Origin: an uncultured Muribaculaceae bacterium
GTDB lineage: Bacteria > Bacteroidota > Bacteroidia > Bacteroidales > Muribaculaceae
Assembly (NCBI GenBank): GCA_910577585.1
Contig: CAJTNN010000001.1
Span: 1-64,000 of the forward strand
Direction: 5' to 3'
Length of the DNA: 64,000 nt
The translations under genes and the position numbers were made by a program. The notes under the pieces are model-generated. The model was not told the origin of the DNA, did no database searches, and saw only the letters and a program-made list of their open reading frames with translations. Below, in pieces: positions 59,424 through 64,000 of this stretch. Within the stretch, counting starts at the first letter, position 1. The number at the start of each line of letters is the position of its first letter.

Positions 59424-60080
59424 TCAGCGCAAGTCGGTCACTTTCACTCCGGGATACTTGGCCCGTGGGAAGGCAAAGGTAGCGTTTGAGAGCTGGGCTC
59501 CGAGCTTGAGATTCTTGACAGTGATGGTAATCGGGCCGGTCGAGGCCATCACCACCATCCGGGCGGGGAGAAGAGTCGAGGCGTTGAGAGTGAGCCGGAT
59601 AGACTTTACGCTACTGCCTCGTTTCTTGGGGGTGAGGGTGAGATTGACCACGCCTTTTGCTTTCTCTCCGGCGCTGACATTGTAGTCTGCAGCGGCCGAC
59701 AGATAGAGCAGAGGGTTGGATTCTGCCAGCTCGGAGGCTGCCGGAATCCAGATGGTGGCTTCTCCGGTAGAGGCAGTGTAACTGCATATCTGCGTGCCGT
59801 CGTACCATGTGCCGTGGCCGGGGGCTGTGACGCTGAATTTCTTACCCTGCGTCAGCAGGGTGCCATTGAGGGTCTGCCCCTGCGAGGTCATAGTGAAGTC
59901 GCAGCGCATGCTTTTGGCTCCTTTAAGCTTTGCCACACATTTCTGAAGAGTCTCAGCCGGAGTGGCGGCATACATAGGGAGGGAGGCCGAAACTGACATG
60001 AGAATCAACATCGTCAGCACCACCCTGAACATTGCTCCGCCCCTTCGGGTCGAATATGTGGCTTTCATTCCATTAATCAT
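59424..60080 (-). CDS. LolA-like outer-membrane lipoprotein carrier
   Basis: This 218-residue exported protein has a signal peptide (MFRVVLTMLILMSVSASLPM, from an internal Met at residue 17). The annotated start at 60080 gives an n-region of 16 extra residues; ATGs at 60068 and 60032 are alternatives. The mature part follows the LolA pattern: AAETLQKCVAKLKGAKSMRCDFT-like helix and strand (split as PAETLQKCVAKLKGA and SMRCDFTM), then repeated antiparallel strands (GTLLTQGKKFSVTAPGHGTWYDG). LolA carries lipoproteins across the periplasm to the outer membrane. It lies between ftsK and trxB on the same strand. Confidence 0.75.
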   Translation of the reverse strand: MINGMKATYSTRRGGAMFRVVLTMLILMSVSASLPMYAATPAETLQKCVAKLKGAKSMRCDFTMTSQGQTLNGTLLTQGKKFSVTAPGHGTWYDGTQICSYTASTGEATIWIPAASELAESNPLLYLSAAADYNVSAGEKAKGVVNLTLTPKKRGSSVKSIRLTLNASTLLPARMVVMASTGPITITVKNLKLGAQLSNATFAFPRAKYPGVKVTDLR

Positions 60081-60225
60081 GCTTATATGACTTTTATGAA
60101 AAGATTCATGTGATTGACCGTAAAGTAGGGTCTCCGTATATTATAACGTCAATCCACTGTGGCTAATTGCATGGCAGCCGATAAGAATGCGCGGCGCATC
60201 AGTAGGCTAATCCGGCAATTTGGAA

Positions 60226-63213
60226 TCATAGATTGCGCAGCAATTCCTGCAGGCCATACATATCCATCAGCACCTGGCGAGGTTTGCCCCCCAGCGACGG
60301 TCCAACCACGCCGTAATGCTCGAGCTGGTCCATTATCTTGCCGGCGCGGTTGTAGCCTATCGAGTAACGGCGCTGTATGCCCGAAGTGCTGCCCAAGCCT
60401 GAAGTGACCACGAGTTCGGCCACCTCTTCGAAGAGTGGATCGCGCTCGCCGCCGGTGATCTGTCCTCCTCCGCCGTCATGCTCGGCAGCCGAGAGGGGTT
60501 CGGGGAGTATGTAGGGGCCGGCGTTGAAGGGTTGACGGCTTATATATTCGCATATGGCCTCCACCTCGGGGGTGTCGATAAACGCACACTGCACGCGCAC
60601 CATCTCTGAATTGTTGCTGATAAGCATGTCGCCTCGGCCGATGAGCGACTGAGCGCCGGTGGTGTCGAGAATTGTCTTGGAGTCTACGCTCGATGATACT
60701 CTGAAGGCGATTCTGACCGGGAAGTTGGCTTTGATGATACCGGTGATGACATTGGTCGAGGGGCGCTGCGTGGCGATGATGACATGTATGCCGATGGCTC
60801 GCGCTTTCTGTGCGAGGCGTGCAATCGGTGTCTCCACCTCTTTACCTGAGGTCATGATCAGGTCGGCGAACTCATCGACCACAAGCACTATATATGGCAT
60901 AAAGCGGTGGCCCTCCATCTCGGAGAGGACTCCCTGCGCTATCTTGGCGTTGTATTCCTCGATGTTTCTGACCTGCGCCATGCGCAGCAGTTTGTAGCGG
61001 TTGTCCATCTCCACACAAAGCGAGCTGAGTGTGTCGACCACCTTTGTCATGTCGGTCACGATGGCGTCGGAATCCTCGAGCTTGGCGAGATAATGCTGCT
61101 CAATCATGGCGTAGAGCGAGAACTCTACCTCTTTGGGGTCAATCATGACGAATTTCAGTTCGTCAGGGCGTTTCTTGTAAAGGAGCGATGCAATGATAGC
61201 ATTGAGGCCTACCGACTTACCTTGACCCGTAGCACCGGCCACGAGCAGGTGAGGCATCTTGGTCAGATCGGCCATATACACATCATTGCCGATAGTCGAA
61301 CCGATGGCCACCGGCAGGCGATAGCGCGATTCATTATACTTGCGGCTCATGATGATCGAGCGCATCGACACTGTCTGGGGTTCACTGTTGGCCACCTCTA
61401 TGCCGACGGTGCCGCGACCCGGAATCGGCGCTATGATGCGCACACCCTTGGCGGCGAGCGAGAGGGCGATATCGTCGGCAAGGTTCTTGATTTTCGATAT
61501 CTTTATACCCTGGCCCGGGCGTATCTCGTATAGGGTCACAGTCGGGCCCACCGTTGCCTCGATGCTGGTGATGGGTATGCCGTGATATTTCAGTGTCTCG
61601 CGGATACGCTCTTTGTTGGCCTGTTGTTCCTCTATGTCTACCGTCACTTTATGGTCTCCCTCTCTGAGCAACATCGGCGAGGGGAATTTATACATATGTT
61701 TTATCGAGCCGTTGGCGGCTGCGGGACGGGGCTGGGGTGTGGTCTGCGAAATCTGGTTGACGTTGACCACCATCTCCAATTCCTTCTCACCCTCCTTATC
61801 TGCATCCGAGGCCTCCGGCGACTCGGAAGCGCCCGACTCCTGACCGGCAGCAGCGGCGGTGCTATCTGCATCTGAGGCGGGGGATTCATCGGCAGAGCTG
61901 CCCGGGGTGGAAGGTGACTGTGCGACTGAGGGGGCCGCTTCACCCGCGTGGCTCAATTCCTGAGGCTGGGGCATAGCGGGGGCCATGGCTGCGGCGGGGG
62001 TTGAGGCTGACGGCTCTATTGGAGCTGCGTTTGCAATAGGGGTAACTGAGTCAGACTGAGGCTGAACATCAGCCGAGGCGGCAGCCGTCTCTTTGGGCAT
62101 ATACGCGGAATAATCCGGCTGCGCGGAGCCGGCTGGAGTATCAGTTGAGTCGTCCGACTCATCCTCTATCTCATAGGCCTGCAGCGAGGGGTCGATAAGT
62201 GTGTCGGAGGTGCCGAAGGTCACAAGGCTCTCTTCGGGTTCGGGTTCGTCGGCTGCGCGGGCCTCGCCGGCGCGGATTGCGTCGAGACGCTCCTGATGCA
62301 GCATCTCTTCAAGTTCGCGCTCACGACGCAGGCGCTCGGCCTTGAGTTCGGCAGCCTGGCGGCGCTTCTCATCGAGCTGGGCCTTCTTGCGCAATATCCA
62401 GTTGACGAAGTCGCGCAGACAGATCACAAAGAATGTGGCCACAAGGGCCAGGCAAAGTATCCATGCGCCCGACCAACCGATGAATTTCACGATAAACTCA
62501 TTCACATACCGACCATGATAGCCACCCCAGTTCACACCCGAATTGAAGCCGATTGTGAGCAACCCCACAATCAGCGAGAGTGTGATGAGCGCCACCAGGC
62601 ATTTGATGGTGAAGTTGACGGTCTTGAAGCGGGGCTTCCCTGCAAGAAGTTTCAGGCTGATGGCTATCAGCCAGAGAATCACCACAAACGACCCCACGCC
62701 AAACGACTCGTTGATGAGCAATTCCGAGAGTCGGGCACCACCTTCTCCACCGGCATTCCCCACATCCGGAAGCGATCCGACAGCACTGTTGGCTATCGCA
62801 GCCTGGTCTTGCACGCAATTGGCGAAATATGATATGAATGCCACAAGCATATAGACTCCGAGGCCACCGATAAAGATGCCGGCCAGCCAGCGGAAAGTCT
62901 GCGAGGTGAAGAAGCTCTTCACTTTACCCGAGGCCTCGCGCAATGAGCCGGGTGCGGCCGCTGCAGGGCGTGGCTGTGCCTCCTTGCGCTTGGCCTGGCG
63001 CTTGCGTGTGGTTTGCGCTGCGGCACTCTGGGCCTTCTCCTTGGCTCTTGCTCGCCGGCCTCCGGCTTTCGGTTCGGTCTGGCCGAGTGGGGGAAGTGGC
63101 TCAAGCACCGATGCCTCGCCATCGAGGCCTTCAAGATTTTCCTGACCTTCAAGACCCTCGAATACAGGATTATATGTTTCTTCGTAATATTGTCTGCGTC
63201 TCTGTTCTGTCAT
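60226..63213 (-). CDS. ftsK: DNA translocase FtsK/SpoIIIE
   Basis: This 995-residue protein has an N-terminal membrane domain with about four helices (residues about 105-270), a charged coiled linker (280-330) and a long Pro/Ala/Ser/Glu-rich linker to about 500. The RecA-like motor follows, with Walker A GATGQGKSVG near residue 660 and Walker B VLVVDEFADLIM. Next comes the IATQRPSTNVITG segment, and the C-terminal gamma winged helix (RRYSIGYNRAGKIMDQLE) that reads KOPS sequences. It moves chromosome ends through the closing septum. It starts 140 bp after the L,D-transpeptidase gene ends and precedes the lolA-like gene. Confidence 0.95.
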   Translation of the reverse strand: MTEQRRRQYYEETYNPVFEGLEGQENLEGLDGEASVLEPLPPLGQTEPKAGGRRARAKEKAQSAAAQTTRKRQAKRKEAQPRPAAAAPGSLREASGKVKSFFTSQTFRWLAGIFIGGLGVYMLVAFISYFANCVQDQAAIANSAVGSLPDVGNAGGEGGARLSELLINESFGVGSFVVILWLIAISLKLLAGKPRFKTVNFTIKCLVALITLSLIVGLLTIGFNSGVNWGGYHGRYVNEFIVKFIGWSGAWILCLALVATFFVICLRDFVNWILRKKAQLDEKRRQAAELKAERLRRERELEEMLHQERLDAIRAGEARAADEPEPEESLVTFGTSDTLIDPSLQAYEIEDESDDSTDTPAGSAQPDYSAYMPKETAAASADVQPQSDSVTPIANAAPIEPSASTPAAAMAPAMPQPQELSHAGEAAPSVAQSPSTPGSSADESPASDADSTAAAAGQESGASESPEASDADKEGEKELEMVVNVNQISQTTPQPRPAAANGSIKHMYKFPSPMLLREGDHKVTVDIEEQQANKERIRETLKYHGIPITSIEATVGPTVTLYEIRPGQGIKISKIKNLADDIALSLAAKGVRIIAPIPGRGTVGIEVANSEPQTVSMRSIIMSRKYNESRYRLPVAIGSTIGNDVYMADLTKMPHLLVAGATGQGKSVGLNAIIASLLYKKRPDELKFVMIDPKEVEFSLYAMIEQHYLAKLEDSDAIVTDMTKVVDTLSSLCVEMDNRYKLLRMAQVRNIEEYNAKIAQGVLSEMEGHRFMPYIVLVVDEFADLIMTSGKEVETPIARLAQKARAIGIHVIIATQRPSTNVITGIIKANFPVRIAFRVSSSVDSKTILDTTGAQSLIGRGDMLISNNSEMVRVQCAFIDTPEVEAICEYISRQPFNAGPYILPEPLSAAEHDGGGGQITGGERDPLFEEVAELVVTSGLGSTSGIQRRYSIGYNRAGKIMDQLEHYGVVGPSLGGKPRQVLMDMYGLQELLRNL

Positions 63214-63353
63214 TGTCGCTACCCCCGTAGCATGTGGGGGTTGATGTATCTGGTTATGTTAATCTTTGGCCGGCAGGGGCCTCAGTACTGAAGCATCGGC
63301 TCCGCACATCGGGCTACCTGCGGCAGGAAGTCAGTCGGTGAAGTGCATCTCTA

Positions 63354-64000
63354 TTATTCAAAGAGTTGCTCGTCGGCTTCGGGTTCGGAGGCCGGCAAAG
63401 TGTCAGTGCCATGATTCCCGGCAGGCTGAGCTGAGACTGAGGGCGTCGCTTCGTGAGCATTGCGTTCAGTATCATGCTCCTCAGCGTCACGGGTATCCTC
63501 GCTGCTGACCGCCTCATGCGTCGGAGCAGCATCCTCTTTTGCCACGGCCGGTGCAAGCGCCTTGCAGCGCGGGCGCCCGCGCACTACGGCCACCGACGGT
63601 ATGTCGTAGCCCTCCTCTTCGTTGACCTGCATGTCGCGCGGACCGGGCGACACTATCACCGGCCAACCCGGTTTGCAAATCTCGGCAAACCTGAGGATAT
63701 TCTCATTCGTCATGCGTATGCACCCGTGCGAGCGACGTCCGCCGATGCTCCATGGCGCCACTGTGCCATGGATGCCTATCTGCGACGACACCGGCGTGCG
63801 CAGCCGCATGAAGCGCGGTCCGAACTGTCCTTTCACTTCTGATGTGTTGCCATCATCGTCGGTATACAGCCACTCGGTGGAGTCGTAGATTCCTTCGATG
63901 GTGAAGTATCCCTCGGGGGTGCGGTTGTCGCGCCGCTTATGCTTTGAGCCGTAGGGCTTGGCCACGGCAACCCCCACCCTCTCCTGCTCCACTCCGAAAC
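63354..64000 (-). CDS. L,D-transpeptidase (YkuD domain), 5' end beyond window
   Basis: The visible part is about 215 residues; the frame remains open to the window edge, so the true start, and probably a signal peptide, lies outside. The YkuD catalytic motif is intact: IGIHGT then SIGGRRSHGCIRM, with the nucleophilic Cys in SHGCIRM. The enzyme makes 3-3 cross-links in peptidoglycan or attaches proteins to it. The C-terminal 70 residues are Glu/Ala/Ser-rich and probably disordered. It lies upstream of ftsK on the same strand. Confidence 0.9.
   Translation of the reverse strand, partial: FGVEQERVGVAVAKPYGSKHKRRDNRTPEGYFTIEGIYDSTEWLYTDDDGNTSEVKGQFGPRFMRLRTPVSSQIGIHGTVAPWSIGGRRSHGCIRMTNENILRFAEICKPGWPVIVSPGPRDMQVNEEEGYDIPSVAVVRGRPRCKALAPAVAKEDAAPTHEAVSSEDTRDAEEHDTERNAHEATPSVSAQPAGNHGTDTLPASEPEADEQLFE

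Noticed and set aside
62296..62832. Plus-strand open frame opposite ftsK, and similar long antisense frames opposite ftsK, hutU, dnaE and the M3 peptidase genes
   Set aside because: These are antisense shadows in GC-rich genes whose sense strand has full family motifs.
63221..63241. Hairpin just upstream of the ftsK start as a translational switch
   Set aside because: Only a 6-bp stem, and with no visible Shine-Dalgarno sequence to hide, a regulatory role cannot be supported.

Overview
The window looks like a chromosomal segment of a gut Bacteroidales bacterium, most likely of the Muribaculaceae (S24-7) type. The evidence is: repeated Bacteroidota promoters of the form TTTG-N19/20-TAnnTTTG; start codons mostly lacking Shine-Dalgarno sequences; a short 287-residue primary sigma factor without region 1.1; surface-type lipoproteins with acidic residues after the lipobox cysteine; and secreted proteins ending in type IX secretion (T9SS) C-terminal sorting domains. 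The family assignment is inference; the order-level one is strong. No rRNA, tRNA, CRISPR array or transposase was seen.

Layout. 1-3180: an AT-richer accessory segment with the tail of one gene, a Sel1/PKD-like/LRR protein and a uracil-DNA-glycosylase-like protein. 3245-10355 (minus): an EamA permease, then two large tandem GLUG-repeat lipoproteins, one with a 220-residue helical, hydrophobic insertion. 10547-20697: mostly housekeeping genes (SF1 helicase overlapping a TyrA-type dehydrogenase, DUF2007 protein, nitroreductase, outer-membrane protein, ahpC, ahpF, GNAT, crcB, rlmD). 21055-22578: an AT-rich Fic-domain gene with an AbiEi-like N-terminus, preceded by a strong promoter and 24-bp tandem repeats. 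22869-27679 (minus): hutU-hutI-hutH. 27966-35938: dnaE, trxA, an NlpC/P60 lipoprotein, degP/htrA and rpoD. 35994-39916: a barrel-like protein and a FecBCD/BtuFCD-type metal-chelate importer. 39917-41240: a repeat-rich intergenic zone around one small His/Lys-rich lipoprotein. 41241-49470 (minus): three T9SS cargo genes (unknown, subtilisin, three-module LRR protein). 50085-55200 (minus): an M16 and an M3 metallopeptidase. 55642-64000 (minus): a cell-envelope and redox cluster (L,D-transpeptidase, ftsK, LolA-like, trxB, dCMP deaminase, S41 protease, 5-formyl-THF cyclo-ligase).

How it fits together. ahpC/ahpF, trxA and trxB form a thiol and peroxide defence set. The hut genes take histidine to formiminoglutamate. 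The fecBCD-type genes import a chelate, and the secreted operons degrade or bind external protein. rpoD encodes the sigma factor expected to read the many TAnnTTTG promoters found here.

The most unusual points are: the Fic/AbiEi-like fusion and its repeat-bearing leader; the GLUG lipoprotein with a pore-toxin-like insertion; a family of palindromic intergenic elements sharing TAAGTAGTTGCGAAGAATTA; a possible unannotated small RNA on the minus strand near 40853-41120; predicted leaderless promoters; and the AT-rich cassette at the left edge bounded by an 11-bp direct repeat.
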